From: Citreicoccus inhibens
GTDB lineage: Bacteria; Myxococcota; Myxococcia; Myxococcales; Myxococcaceae
Length of the DNA stretch: 64,000 nt
Assembly (NCBI RefSeq): GCF_019039035.1
Contig: NZ_JAHNZT010000001.1
Span: forward strand, 274,049-338,048
Reading direction: 5' to 3'
Part shown: positions 8,493 through 17,237 of the stretch, in pieces
Layout of the letters: each line of letters begins with the position of its first letter
Position numbering within the stretch: the first letter of the stretch is position 1
The notes under the pieces: generated by a model
Databases searched by the model: none
Told to the model about the DNA's origin: nothing
The model's input: the letters and a program-made list of their open reading frames with translations, nothing else
Translations under genes and position numbers: made by a program

Positions 8493-9404
8493 TCAGCGGT
8501 GCTGCGCGAACATCCAGTCCCAGAACACGGTGTCGCCGTACGTCGCCTCCCAGCAGTTGTGGCTAATGCCGGGATACACCGTGAGCCGCGCGATGGAGGA
8601 GCCCGTGCCCACGAGGCCCGGCACTGGGGCACCCCACGCGTGCGTCGCGGCATCGAACGGGTACGTCACAGTGGTGGACGGCGACGCCACGCTCACCGGC
8701 GAGTACTGGCCATAGAGCTTGGTCAGGCCGATCAGCCACGACACCTCGGCCGACAGCGACGTGCCATCCGCGTACGTGTGCACGGCCCAGACCGGCACGT
8801 TCTGGAGCTGCGTGATGCTCGGGCCCGGTCCACCGATGTTGGTGGCCATGGGCGCCAGCGCCGCCAGACGGCTGCCGTGGTCATACGCATACTTCCACGC
8901 GCCGTAGCCACCAAGGCTCAGGCCGGTGAGGTAGATGCGCGTGGGGTCCACGCGGTAGTTCGCCACGAGGAAGTCGACGAAGGAATCCAGCACCGCAGGC
9001 GACCACTCCGCCGGCGCGCGCGGCGAGAACACCATCACCTGATGCGTGCCGAAGTACGTCTTCCACGTCGACGAGGTCTGAATGAGGTTCAGGGCCCCAT
9101 TCCGCGTCAGCACGCTCAAGAGGTCCGCCTCCGTCGTGGACGTGCCGAACTCATCCTTGCCGTTCAGGTGGATGACGACGGGATAGCTCGACGTCGACGT
9201 GAGATAGCCGGGCGGCAGGTACTCGGCATACCCATACGGGGCCCCCGTGCTCGACGCCAGGCGGGCCACCACCTGGTTCTCGACCGTGGGCACCACCAAC
9301 TGCGACTTGTTCGTCCCCAGCGGAGATTCGTCAACCGCCTCCGCACCACCACAGCCGACGACAGCAGCCAGACACAACGACAGCACGGCAACACGCATGG
9401 ACAT
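8493..9404 (-). CDS. Esterase-type lipoprotein (alpha/beta-hydrolase)
   Basis: This is a 303-residue exported hydrolase. Residues 1-18 form a lipoprotein signal ending in the lipobox AVVGC (Cys 18), so it is probably membrane-anchored. The alpha/beta-hydrolase core shows a nucleophile serine in GLSLGGYGAWKYA (about 150-162) and a likely catalytic histidine in PGISHNCW near the C-terminus. This resembles bacterial phospholipase/carboxylesterase and PHB-depolymerase-like proteins. The ATG at 9404 sits six bases after AGGAGG. The next gene upstream is unrelated, and the AT-rich 93-bp spacer probably holds its promoter. Confidence 0.82.
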   Translation of the reverse strand: MSMRVAVLSLCLAAVVGCGGAEAVDESPLGTNKSQLVVPTVENQVVARLASSTGAPYGYAEYLPPGYLTSTSSYPVVIHLNGKDEFGTSTTEADLLSVLTRNGALNLIQTSSTWKTYFGTHQVMVFSPRAPAEWSPAVLDSFVDFLVANYRVDPTRIYLTGLSLGGYGAWKYAYDHGSRLAALAPMATNIGGPGPSITQLQNVPVWAVHTYADGTSLSAEVSWLIGLTKLYGQYSPVSVASPSTTVTYPFDAATHAWGAPVPGLVGTGSSIARLTVYPGISHNCWEATYGDTVFWDWMFAQHR

Positions 9405-9497
9405 GAAAGGCCTCCTGGGTGAGGTGTCGCACCTGTCAGATTAAGCATGAATAACAGGAGTAAACACTTATTCCAGAATGAACCTTGTATTACCGCG
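9405..9497 (-). promoter_or_regulatory. AT-rich promoter region of the esterase lipoprotein
   Basis: This spacer is clearly more AT-rich than its surroundings. On the minus strand TTTACT and TAATCT are spaced 15 bases apart and could serve as -35/-10. A perfect inverted repeat GAATAA (9449-9454) / TTATTC (9468-9473) brackets the proposed -35, so it is a candidate operator. Confidence 0.4.
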
Positions 9498-11045
9498 TTA
9501 CGGCACCTTGCCTTGCGACACCGGCGTGAGACCTCGGCCGCCTGCGCGCGCATCGAAGACAGCGGTCTGCACCGTGCCGTGGCGCTTCACCTGGATGAAC
9601 AGGCGGTAGCGCCCCGGGAGCGAGAAGCCGAAGGGGAAGGCCACCTCGGAGGGCATGGGTCCCGTCACCGCGCCGTGACACCCGGCGTGCTGCATCTCCC
9701 CCTTCGCCGCGCCCTCCGCGGGAGGGGGGCTCAGCGCCGCGCGCGCGATGTCCAGCGCCGCCATGGACACCGAGCCCGAGGGGTGCACGTGCGCGAAGAC
9801 CTCGCGGTCGGTGCGCACGATGGCCGCGTGGCCGAGCATCCCCATGTAGGGCTCCAGGTCTCCGGCGGGCTGCCCCTCCGCGGTCTCCACGCGGAAGCGC
9901 AGGTGCCCCGGAGCATCCAACGACAGCGGGCCCTCGTCGCGCAGCCACACCACGCGCGCGCCGTCTTCCAGCGTGAAGGTGCGGCTGTCCGTCGAGGATT
10001 GCGTCAGGGGTGAGGCGGTGCCCAGCGCGTCATCCCCCTGCGCGGGTCTGCCCGGGACGTCGGGCAGGAGCAGCTCCGTGCGCAGGGTCTCCGTCATGCC
10101 CGTGGCGTGCACCACCTCCGCCCAGACCTGATAGCGCCCGGCGGGCATGGGCGGCAGCGGGCGCTCGAAGCGCGCGGGGCCCACCTTCTCCGGGTGCAGG
10201 TGATAGACGCGATCCATCTCCGGCACACGGACGATGAAGACATGCATCAGGTGCTCGTGGTCGGGGACCAGGTCATCCAGCCGCCGCGAGGGCAGCCAGC
10301 CTGGATCCTCCAGCCGCAGCGCGAGCGTCCCCTCCCCCACCTTCGGCAAGTAGTCCGCCGCGAGCTTCAGCGGCTGATACAGGAGGGCCTCGTAGCCGCG
10401 CGCCTCCTCGCGCCACCACCGCCCGCCCACCCAGACGAGCAGCCCCATGCAGAGCGCGGTGGCCGCGAAGGCCCAGTTGCCTCGGCGGCGATCGCGCCGG
10501 GAGAGCTTCTCTCCGGGGGCCAGTCGGGCCTCGCGCGCCGCGGCCCGCGCCACGCTCGCCGCGCCCACCCACAGCAACACCAACAGCCCCAACATCAGCG
10601 CCGAGAACGGCGTGCTCATGTCCTCGGTGCGCGTGGGCAGCGCGCGGACGGGCACCGCCAGCGTGTGCGAGCCCCGCTTGCCATGCGCGGTGATGCGCAC
10701 CTGCCAGGCCCCGGGCGTCATCAGCCACAGGCTCGCGCGGAAGGACTGAGAATCCACCTCCGAGCGCGTCGCCACGTCCGCCGCGGGCGACAGGTGGCTG
10801 CCCGCGCCCTCCAGGGGCAGCGGCACCACCTCCACCATGTCCACGTCGTCGTGCTCGGTGCGCACGCGCACCTCGGCGATGCCAGGAATCACCGCGGGCG
10901 GACGCACCGTGACGAACAGGCGGTACGGCCCGGCCTGTCCTTCGTGAAAGAGGTCCTGGATCTCGGAGTGCGCGAGCGCGACGCCGGACAGGCCCATCAA
11001 GAGCAGGGACAGCAGCGCGCTGCCCGACGCACACCACACGCGCAT
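9498..11045 (-). CDS. PmoB-shaped periplasmic/membrane protein with His/Met-rich cupredoxin-like domains
   Basis: This is a 515-residue protein. Signal peptide 1-25 ends GVALA, so after cleavage His26 would be the N-terminal residue, as in PmoB and other copper histidine-brace proteins. A beta domain (26-140) includes PGAWQV at 111-116. Two transmembrane helices lie at about 146-168 and 191-208. A long exported C-terminal region (245-515) carries two copies of a metal-associated module: HEHLMH 263-268 with YHLHPE 281-286, then GMLGHA 402-407 with FAHVHPSG 417-424 and an MQHAGCH segment at 451. Signal, beta domain, two helices and C-terminal beta domains is the PmoB layout, but the PmoB pair His137/His139 seems replaced by Gln/Arg. 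Copper binding is inference. The ATG at 11045 follows AAGGAG. It lies 37 bp after the PmoC-like gene. Confidence 0.65.
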   Translation of the reverse strand: MRVWCASGSALLSLLLMGLSGVALAHSEIQDLFHEGQAGPYRLFVTVRPPAVIPGIAEVRVRTEHDDVDMVEVVPLPLEGAGSHLSPAADVATRSEVDSQSFRASLWLMTPGAWQVRITAHGKRGSHTLAVPVRALPTRTEDMSTPFSALMLGLLVLLWVGAASVARAAAREARLAPGEKLSRRDRRRGNWAFAATALCMGLLVWVGGRWWREEARGYEALLYQPLKLAADYLPKVGEGTLALRLEDPGWLPSRRLDDLVPDHEHLMHVFIVRVPEMDRVYHLHPEKVGPARFERPLPPMPAGRYQVWAEVVHATGMTETLRTELLLPDVPGRPAQGDDALGTASPLTQSSTDSRTFTLEDGARVVWLRDEGPLSLDAPGHLRFRVETAEGQPAGDLEPYMGMLGHAAIVRTDREVFAHVHPSGSVSMAALDIARAALSPPPAEGAAKGEMQHAGCHGAVTGPMPSEVAFPFGFSLPGRYRLFIQVKRHGTVQTAVFDARAGGRGLTPVSQGKVP

Positions 11046-11082
11046 GAGACAACTCCTTGGGAGGTGGAAGGGAGGCGTCACG

Positions 11083-12285
11083 TCAGCGCCGCAGCCGCAG
11101 CAGCCACGCACCCGACGCGAGCCCCAGCCGGAACATCCCCACGCTGAGCCCCCAAGCGAGCGCGAGGTTCAAGACGAAGCGCTCGCTCGTGCCCTCTACG
11201 TCGTGGAAGAGGTGGCGATAGGCATACGAGCTCGGCTGCGTGCTGTAGCCAAACATGTCCGCGGCGAAGATGGGATTGCGCGCCCACGGCGACATGAGAA
11301 AGTCCGCGAACGGCCACTGCACCAACGCGAAGCTCACGAGGAACAGCGTGCCGCCCCAGAACGCTCGCCGCCCATCGCTCCACCCGGGCACGCGGGACAG
11401 CAGCACGTCGAGCAGGGCCGCGGGCGCGATGAGCAGCAATGGGAACGGCGGCGGCACCAGGTGCGACACCGGCAGGTACACCGGCCCCAGGCGCGGCGTG
11501 GCGGGGAACAGCGGGAACACCCAGACGAGCAACAACATCAGCGCGGTATAGGTCCCCACCGCCTGCGTGCAGGCCCAGCGCTGACCGCTCGCCCGATGCG
11601 TGACGGCGAGCAGCAGCGGCACGCCCAACGCCACTGTCCGGAAGAACAGCCCGGAGTGCATGTAGCTGGGCAAGAGCAGCTCCAGCGTGAGCACCAGGTA
11701 GCACGTGAGCGCCATGCCGCACACGTGCAGGAGCAGCGAGTCATGGCGCGCGTGCGCGAGCGTGTCCGGCGCGGTGCGGTTGCGCTCGCCCAGCACGAGC
11801 AGGAGCACGCCCGACTGCATCACCAGGATGCCACCCACGAGCACCGCGTGCGGCGGGCTCAGCACCTTGACGTCGAGCCCGTAGGTGTTGTGCCACCAGT
11901 CGTCGAAGGGCGCGGAGGTGAGCATCGCCACCCCGCCCCAGCCCGCGACGAACACGCCCAGCGGACCGCGCAGCCCCCACACGCGCACCGAGGCGCCGCG
12001 CGCGGCCACTCGCACCTGCGCCGCGCCGAAGGTGGCTCGCCACAGCACGTGCAGGCAGCACAGCCCGGTGAGCACCGCGCCGAACTGAATGGCCAGGTGG
12101 GGCGGAGACCAGAACGTGTCCCGGCCAATCGACTGGTGCCAGCAGATGTCCCAGTGCATGCCCACCGCGGTGGACGTGACGGCGAGCGCGCACAGGGGCA
12201 CCACCGCCACGGCCAGCGCGGTGGCGGCCTCGGCCTCCGCGGGCCGGACTACGTGCGCGCCGTCGAGGCTCGCCTCCAGTTGCAT
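11083..12285 (-). CDS. PmoC/AmoC-like polytopic membrane protein with two copper-site motifs
   Basis: This is a 400-residue membrane protein with roughly nine or ten helices. Motif 1 is D46-x3-H50-x12-H63 within WDICWHQSIGRDTFWSPPH. The spacing equals the CuC site of particulate methane monooxygenase subunit C (Asp156, His160, His173, from memory), and it shares the WHQ, RDT and PxH words. Motif 2 is D128-x3-H132-x13-H146, the spacing of the PmoC CuD site (Asn227, His231, His245), ending SPPH where PmoC has APLH. PmoC is about 250-290 residues; here an extra 220-residue membrane part follows. No PmoA gene is adjacent. The start has AGGAGGGCGGC before it. The likely role is a copper-dependent membrane oxidase or a copper-handling relative; the function is not established. 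Confidence 0.65.
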   Translation of the reverse strand: MQLEASLDGAHVVRPAEAEAATALAVAVVPLCALAVTSTAVGMHWDICWHQSIGRDTFWSPPHLAIQFGAVLTGLCCLHVLWRATFGAAQVRVAARGASVRVWGLRGPLGVFVAGWGGVAMLTSAPFDDWWHNTYGLDVKVLSPPHAVLVGGILVMQSGVLLLVLGERNRTAPDTLAHARHDSLLLHVCGMALTCYLVLTLELLLPSYMHSGLFFRTVALGVPLLLAVTHRASGQRWACTQAVGTYTALMLLLVWVFPLFPATPRLGPVYLPVSHLVPPPFPLLLIAPAALLDVLLSRVPGWSDGRRAFWGGTLFLVSFALVQWPFADFLMSPWARNPIFAADMFGYSTQPSSYAYRHLFHDVEGTSERFVLNLALAWGLSVGMFRLGLASGAWLLRLRR

Positions 12286-12329
12286 GCCGCCCTCCTGTGC
12301 CGCCCGGGTGCGCCGAGCGCCCGCAGAGG

Positions 12330-13517
12330 CTAGGGATGCGGCACGGGCCCGGCATCGCGCGCGGGGGTGAGTGGCCCGTGCACGAGCCGACGGTAGAGCG
12401 CGTCATGCTCCGCCACCATCCGCCCCAAGCCCAGCTCGGACACCACGAACGAGCGCGCCGCGCGCCCCATGGCCTTCGCGGTGTCCGGCGCGCCCACCAA
12501 CTCCACCAACGCCGAGGCCAGCGCGTCCGGCGCGCGCGCGGGGACCACGCGTCCCCGGCGTCCATTCGCGACCAACTCCGGATTGCCGCCCACGTCGGTC
12601 ACCACCATGGGGAGCCCCGCCGCCATGCCCTCCATCACCGCGTTGGACAGCCCCTCCGCCGCCGAGCAGTTCACCCCCACGGTGGCGCGCGCGTAGAGGG
12701 CGGGCACGTCCGCCCGCCAGCTCAGGAAGTGCACCGCGTCCGCCACGCCCTGCGCCGAGGCGAACGACTCCAGCTCCGGCCTCCGCGCGCCATCCCCCAC
12801 CAGGAAGGCCTGCAGGGTGGGCACGCGACGCCGCGCCCGCGCCACCGCCGCGATGAGGTCCTCCTGGCGCTTCACCGGGTGGCTCATGTTGGCCACGTGC
12901 ACCACCAGCGGCGCGTCACCAATGTCCGGGACGTCCAGGAACAGCCCCTCGCGCGCGCGCGCGTCGAAGGCCGCCACGTCCAGGCCATTGCGGATGACGC
13001 TCACGCGCTCCGGGGGCAGCCCCTCCTTGGCGAGCAACTGCGAGCGGATGGCCTCGGCGTTGGCCACCACGTGGTGCGCGTGGGCCGTGAGCCAGCGCAG
13101 CACGCGCGCCTGAAGCGACGTGTGCCAGTGCCCCAGGTCCAGCCGGCTCACCACCACCTTGCACCCCGCCAGGCGCGCGGCCGGCACCGCGATGAGCGCC
13201 GAATAGAGGTCCTGCGCGTGCACCAACTCCACCTTCATCCGACGCAGCCAGCTCGCGGCGGCCACCACCCTCCGGAGCGTGACGGGATGCCGCGCGCTCG
13301 GGCCCAGGGGGAAGGCGACGGGCTCGATGCCCAGCGCGCGCACGCCCTCCAGCAGCGGGCCATCCTTCTCCAGCACCGCGACCTGCACGGGGTAGTGGCG
13401 AGGCAGCCCTCGCAGCAGCTCCACCACCTGGACCTCGGTGCCTCCGAGCCAGAAGGACTTGGTGAACTGCACGAGCCGGATGGGGCGGGTGTCGGGCATG
13501 GATGCGGGGTGACGCAC
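12330..13517 (-). CDS. GT4-family glycosyltransferase
   Basis: This is a 395-residue GT-B glycosyltransferase. The N-terminal acceptor domain begins LVQFTKSFWLGGTEVQVVELL (GGTE loop) and has an HAQDLYSALIA segment. The C-terminal donor domain carries the GT4 signature region NCSAAEGLSNAVMEGMAAGLPMVVTDVGGNPEL (around 295-325) with the E-x7-E pattern. It transfers a sugar from an activated donor to a glycan or lipid-linked acceptor at the cytoplasmic face. The GTG at 13517 follows CTGGAG; an ATG six codons later (13499) is possible but lacks a ribosome site. It is part of the polysaccharide locus that continues upstream to 21.7 kb. Confidence 0.88.
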   Translation of the reverse strand: MRHPASMPDTRPIRLVQFTKSFWLGGTEVQVVELLRGLPRHYPVQVAVLEKDGPLLEGVRALGIEPVAFPLGPSARHPVTLRRVVAAASWLRRMKVELVHAQDLYSALIAVPAARLAGCKVVVSRLDLGHWHTSLQARVLRWLTAHAHHVVANAEAIRSQLLAKEGLPPERVSVIRNGLDVAAFDARAREGLFLDVPDIGDAPLVVHVANMSHPVKRQEDLIAAVARARRRVPTLQAFLVGDGARRPELESFASAQGVADAVHFLSWRADVPALYARATVGVNCSAAEGLSNAVMEGMAAGLPMVVTDVGGNPELVANGRRGRVVPARAPDALASALVELVGAPDTAKAMGRAARSFVVSELGLGRMVAEHDALYRRLVHGPLTPARDAGPVPHP

Positions 13518-13553
13518 GGGGGTCTCCAGGAGGGTGTGAGGAATGGGCGTGGC

Positions 13554-14717
13554 TCACCCGCCGCGGGCGAGGCTCGCGACATGGGGAATCAACGAGGCGG
13601 CCGGGGGCTCTCGCCCACCCGCGAGCCATGGGCCGAGTGAGCCGCGATGGATGAAGCGATGGTAGGTGAGCACCGGCACCGTCACGCCCAGCACCGCGGC
13701 CACGGCGAGCCGCGCGAGCGCGGGCGCATGGGCCCACGCGAGCACCACCTGCGTCGCGCACACCACGGGCCAGTGCACCAGATAGGTCCAGTAGGACGCG
13801 AGCGTCACCGCGCGCAGCCAGGCGGGAGGCGATGCGAGCCGCGCGAGGCACAGCCCCACCAGCCCGCGCACCATGCACCCGCCATAGCCGGACATCAGCC
13901 CGGCCTCCACGGCCCGCGCCGCGCGGTAGGACAAGCCCGCCGCGGGCAGCGCCACATGCCACAGCACATAGAGGCTCGCGGCCGTCAGCAGGTAACCGGG
14001 CCAGTCGGAGCGCCACGCGGTGAAGCCCTCGGGGCGGCGCGCGAACACCGCACCGCACGCGAAGAACAAGCCGAAGTACAGGAGCCAGCCCACCGAGGGG
14101 CGATAGTCGAAGTACTGCGCGCGAGGGCCCACCACGCGGACCGCCAGGGCCGGCAGCGCCAACACGAGCGCGCCCCAAGGCCGCGTGAGCAGCCTGAGCC
14201 CCAGCCGCTCCCCTCGGGCGAGCAGCCTCGCCGGCAGCCAGCGCGCCATCCACGCGGCGGCCACCGTCCCCACCGTGAGCATCACGAGGTAGTAGAGGAA
14301 CCACAGGTGCAGAGGCCGGACGCCCGTGGGGAACACCTGCGTGCGCGGGAAGCCCAGCGCCTCGCCCAACGCCAACAGGCCCTGGTCGATGGGCACCAGC
14401 AGCGCGCCCGCGACGAGCAGCGGCACGCCGATGCGACGCAGGCGCTGACGCACCAACCCCGGCACTCCGCCGCGCGCCAGCTGCCGCGCGGCGATGAAGC
14501 CGGAGATGAAGAAGAAGACCTCCATCGAGCAGTAGTGCACGACGTCGAAGGTGAGGTCCGCGAGCGGGTGCTTCACCGCCTCGGCGTAATAGAAGCCCGT
14601 GGCGCCCAGCGTGAAGGGCACCACCGCGTGCACGTAGACGACGCACAGCGACAGCGCGCCCCGCAGCGCATCCAGGCCCGCGAGCCGCTCGGTGGGAGGG
14701 CTTCCAGAGACGCTCAT
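13554..14717 (-). CDS. Acyltransferase 3 family membrane protein (OafA/OpgC-like)
   Basis: This is a 387-residue integral membrane protein with about ten helices. It opens with the family hallmark RLAGLDALRGALSLCVVYVHAVVPF (about 10-35; the DALRG turn and the first helix carrying the catalytic-type His) and has EVFFFISGFIAARQL near 75-90. This family O-acylates (acetyl, succinyl) periplasmic or lipid-linked glycans. It overlaps the upstream GNAT gene by ATGA, so it is translationally coupled and probably modifies the polysaccharide made by this locus. Confidence 0.87.
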   Translation of the reverse strand: MSVSGSPPTERLAGLDALRGALSLCVVYVHAVVPFTLGATGFYYAEAVKHPLADLTFDVVHYCSMEVFFFISGFIAARQLARGGVPGLVRQRLRRIGVPLLVAGALLVPIDQGLLALGEALGFPRTQVFPTGVRPLHLWFLYYLVMLTVGTVAAAWMARWLPARLLARGERLGLRLLTRPWGALVLALPALAVRVVGPRAQYFDYRPSVGWLLYFGLFFACGAVFARRPEGFTAWRSDWPGYLLTAASLYVLWHVALPAAGLSYRAARAVEAGLMSGYGGCMVRGLVGLCLARLASPPAWLRAVTLASYWTYLVHWPVVCATQVVLAWAHAPALARLAVAAVLGVTVPVLTYHRFIHRGSLGPWLAGGREPPAASLIPHVASLARGG

Positions 14718-15709
14718 CGACGCGCGCTCCGAGCCCGTGCGCGCGGTGTCGCCGGCACGTCGTAGTTCCATACCGCCCAGCCGTCCTCCAGGCCCGCGCG
14801 CTTGCAGGTGGCGTTGAACGCCTCCGCGTCCGCGGCCGACGCCGGGCGAAAGCCCCAGTAGGCCAACAGCTTGAGCACCGGCGTGTTGTCCGGCCGGAGG
14901 TCCGCGTGCAACACCGAGATGCCCATGGCCCGCGCCCGGGCCTCGGCCACCAGGCTCATCTCGCGTGCGACGCCCACCCGCCGCGCGCGACTGGAGACCA
15001 CCAGCGAGCGGACCCACACGCCCTCCACATCGAGGCCCTCGCGCCGGTACTCATCCAGGTAGATGAGGCCGCACAGGCGCCCGTGTCGGTCGAACGCGCC
15101 CACCGCGATGCCGCCCTCCTGCCAGCGCCCCAGGAGCTGCGCGTCCAGGTGCTCCACGCGCGCGGAGACCTCGGCGCGCGCGAACGCGGCCAGGGCCTCC
15201 CGGTCCGAGGGCAGCAAGGGCCGCGCGGTGAGCGGCAGCATGCGGTGGCGCTTCATCGCGAGCACCGGCGGCAGGCCCTCCCACAGCGCTCGCGCCGAGC
15301 CCAGCAGTCGAGGGGCGCCCGAGCGCCGCACCAACCGCAGCGCCTCGCGCGCCGCGCGCGCGCCCAGCCGAGCCCAGGTGCCCAGCTTGAGCTCCCGGCG
15401 CCCCGCGCCCACGCGCAGCGCGGTCACGCGCCCCAGCAGCTTGGGAATCTCTTCTCCGGGCTCGCCCCAGAAGGGCGCGGTCTGAGGCTTCACGCCCGCG
15501 GCCAGCACCAGGTACGCGGCGAGGGTGCCGTTGGGATGCTGCACCACCGCGAAGTCTCCCGCGCGCAGCGCCGTGGGCTCGCACCGCTCCACCTGGGCGT
15601 CGCGCGCGAGCTGGGAGAGCGGCGCCATGGGATAGCCCAGGCCCTCCAGCCACACCGTCTCACCCGTCACCGCGTCCTGGAGCGCGCGCGTCTGTCCCTG
15701 CATCGTCAT
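14714..15709 (-). CDS. GNAT acetyltransferase with degenerate S24/S26 signal-peptidase-like N-terminal domain
   Basis: This is a 331-residue two-domain protein. Residues about 15-110 follow the S24/S26 peptidase plan: a GYPMAPL turn where active enzymes have GxSMxP, an LRAGDFAVV strand, an AAYLVLAAG strand where the general base sits, and a LLGRVTAL closing strand. The nucleophile position is Pro and the base position Tyr, so no peptidase activity is expected. The C-terminal part (about 165-310) is a GNAT fold with the VVSSRARRVGVAREMSLVAEARARAMG acetyl-CoA loop region. The start at 15709 follows GGGAGGTGG. It overlaps both the flippase stop and the acyltransferase start (ATGA at each end), so it belongs to the polysaccharide operon. 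Confidence 0.75.
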   Translation of the reverse strand: MTMQGQTRALQDAVTGETVWLEGLGYPMAPLSQLARDAQVERCEPTALRAGDFAVVQHPNGTLAAYLVLAAGVKPQTAPFWGEPGEEIPKLLGRVTALRVGAGRRELKLGTWARLGARAAREALRLVRRSGAPRLLGSARALWEGLPPVLAMKRHRMLPLTARPLLPSDREALAAFARAEVSARVEHLDAQLLGRWQEGGIAVGAFDRHGRLCGLIYLDEYRREGLDVEGVWVRSLVVSSRARRVGVAREMSLVAEARARAMGISVLHADLRPDNTPVLKLLAYWGFRPASAADAEAFNATCKRAGLEDGWAVWNYDVPATPRARARSARR

Positions 15710-17229
15710 GTTCCACCTCCCGCGGGACTTGCCCCGCCCAGCACCTCGCGCACCGAGACGCCCAACCGACCGAGCAGCGCGAGATACGCGGCCGTGAAGA
15801 GCAGGCCGCCCGCTCCGAGCGGGAGCACCCGCCAGAGCCAGCCCGAGGGAAGCGCGGCCAGTCGAGGCGCCAGCGCCACGTGCGCGCCCAGGCACGGCAG
15901 CGCGGCGCCCACGCTCGCCACCGCGCGACGCACCAGCGCGTCCCCGGGCAGGAGCGCGCCCCACGCGGAGACCCGCAGCGCGCGGCGCACCTGCCACAGA
16001 AGCCATGACGCGCCGAACAGCTCGGTCAGCGCCACCGACGCGAGCGCCCCCGTCACCCCCAATACCCACAACCCGGGGACGAGCAGCGCCATCGCCACCA
16101 GCGCCTTGAGCAGCGCGGCACGCAAGAGCGCCGGGTTGTGATTGAGCCCGCGCAGCACCGCGTCCACGGGAAGGCACGACAGCGCGGTGCCCAGCACCGT
16201 GAGGCGGAAGAGCGGCACGGCGGGCAGGAAGCGCGCGCCGAACAGCACGGTGATGAACTCGGGCGCGCACGCGAACAGCAGCATCGCGAGCGGGAAGAAC
16301 CACGTGGCCAGCCGCGCCACGGTGTCGCGGAAGGCCGCCACCGCCTCGTCCACGTGCCCGGTGCGCTCCAGCTCTCCGAGCCGCACCATGAGCACCTCGC
16401 TCACCGGCGTGTAGAGCAGGTCCACGAGCGGGAGCTGGAAGCACGCCACCGCGTAGAAGGCGAAGGCCTCGGGCGTCACCGCCGCGCTCACCGCGAACTG
16501 GTGGCCATACTGCGCCACCATCGTCAGCAGCACCGACAGCCCGAAAGGGAGCGCGTAGCGCACCTGCGCGCGGAAGGCGGCGCCATCCAGCAGCGGCCCT
16601 GCACCGCCCCGCGCCGCGAACAGCGCCCAGGCCACCGCCATGCGCGCGAGCGCGAACCCCGCCAGGCCCCACAACAGTCCGTTCAGGCCCAGCCCCAGCG
16701 CGATGGGCACCAGCATGGCCGCGGTCCTCACCGCGTCCGAGACGAGGTACGCGATGGCCGCGGCGCCCGTGCGTCCCCGCGCCGTGAGGGACGCCTCCAG
16801 CGGGAAGGCCCCGAGCACGCCGAGCACGTACAAGCTCAACGGGACCCGGTGCGCGAGCAGGTCCGGGTTGGAGAAGGCCGAGGCGAGCGGCGCCAGGAAG
16901 AGCGCGAGCAGCAGCGCCGCCACGCCCCCCGCGCAGGCGAGGTAGAGGAGCGTCTGGCCCAGATAGGGACGCGGTCGCTCCGTGCGCGGCAGGAAGAAGT
17001 AGAGGCCCTGGGCCACCCCGAAGGGCAGCACGTAGTAGAGCGTCTGGGCGATGAGCAGCGCCTGCTTGTAGGTGCCGTAGCCGCTCAGGTCGAGGATGCG
17101 CGCGAGCGCCAGCGGGATGCAGAAGGTGAGCCCCGCGGTGAGCAACCGAGCGAGGATGAGCGGTCGCGCGCTGGCGAGCAGCGAGCGCCGCGGCGCCCTC
17201 ACGGGCACCGCCTGTGCCAACGCGTCCAC
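15706..17229 (-). CDS. Wzx-type polysaccharide flippase
   Basis: This is a 507-residue MATE/MVF-like membrane protein with about 12-14 helices, matching PST-family O-antigen/EPS flippases that move undecaprenyl-linked repeat units across the inner membrane. It begins with a short basic head and LLTAGLTFCIPLALARILDLSGYGTYKQALLIAQ, where the SGYGTYK turn is typical of Wzx proteins. I chose GTG 17229, five bases after GGAG. A terminator-like hairpin sits just upstream (17254-17272). The stop overlaps the GNAT start. In M. xanthus a flippase gene next to acetyltransferases and a GT4 enzyme serves the spore-coat polysaccharide; equating the two loci is from memory. Confidence 0.83.
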   Translation of the reverse strand: MDALAQAVPVRAPRRSLLASARPLILARLLTAGLTFCIPLALARILDLSGYGTYKQALLIAQTLYYVLPFGVAQGLYFFLPRTERPRPYLGQTLLYLACAGGVAALLLALFLAPLASAFSNPDLLAHRVPLSLYVLGVLGAFPLEASLTARGRTGAAAIAYLVSDAVRTAAMLVPIALGLGLNGLLWGLAGFALARMAVAWALFAARGGAGPLLDGAAFRAQVRYALPFGLSVLLTMVAQYGHQFAVSAAVTPEAFAFYAVACFQLPLVDLLYTPVSEVLMVRLGELERTGHVDEAVAAFRDTVARLATWFFPLAMLLFACAPEFITVLFGARFLPAVPLFRLTVLGTALSCLPVDAVLRGLNHNPALLRAALLKALVAMALLVPGLWVLGVTGALASVALTELFGASWLLWQVRRALRVSAWGALLPGDALVRRAVASVGAALPCLGAHVALAPRLAALPSGWLWRVLPLGAGGLLFTAAYLALLGRLGVSVREVLGGASPAGGGT

Positions 17230-17237
17230 GTCCGCTC

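Noticed and set aside
11083-12285. Functional methane or ammonia monooxygenase
   Set aside because: The PmoC-like motifs are strong, but there is no PmoA gene, the PmoB-type HVH pair is missing, and the protein is much longer. Methane or ammonia oxidation cannot be claimed.
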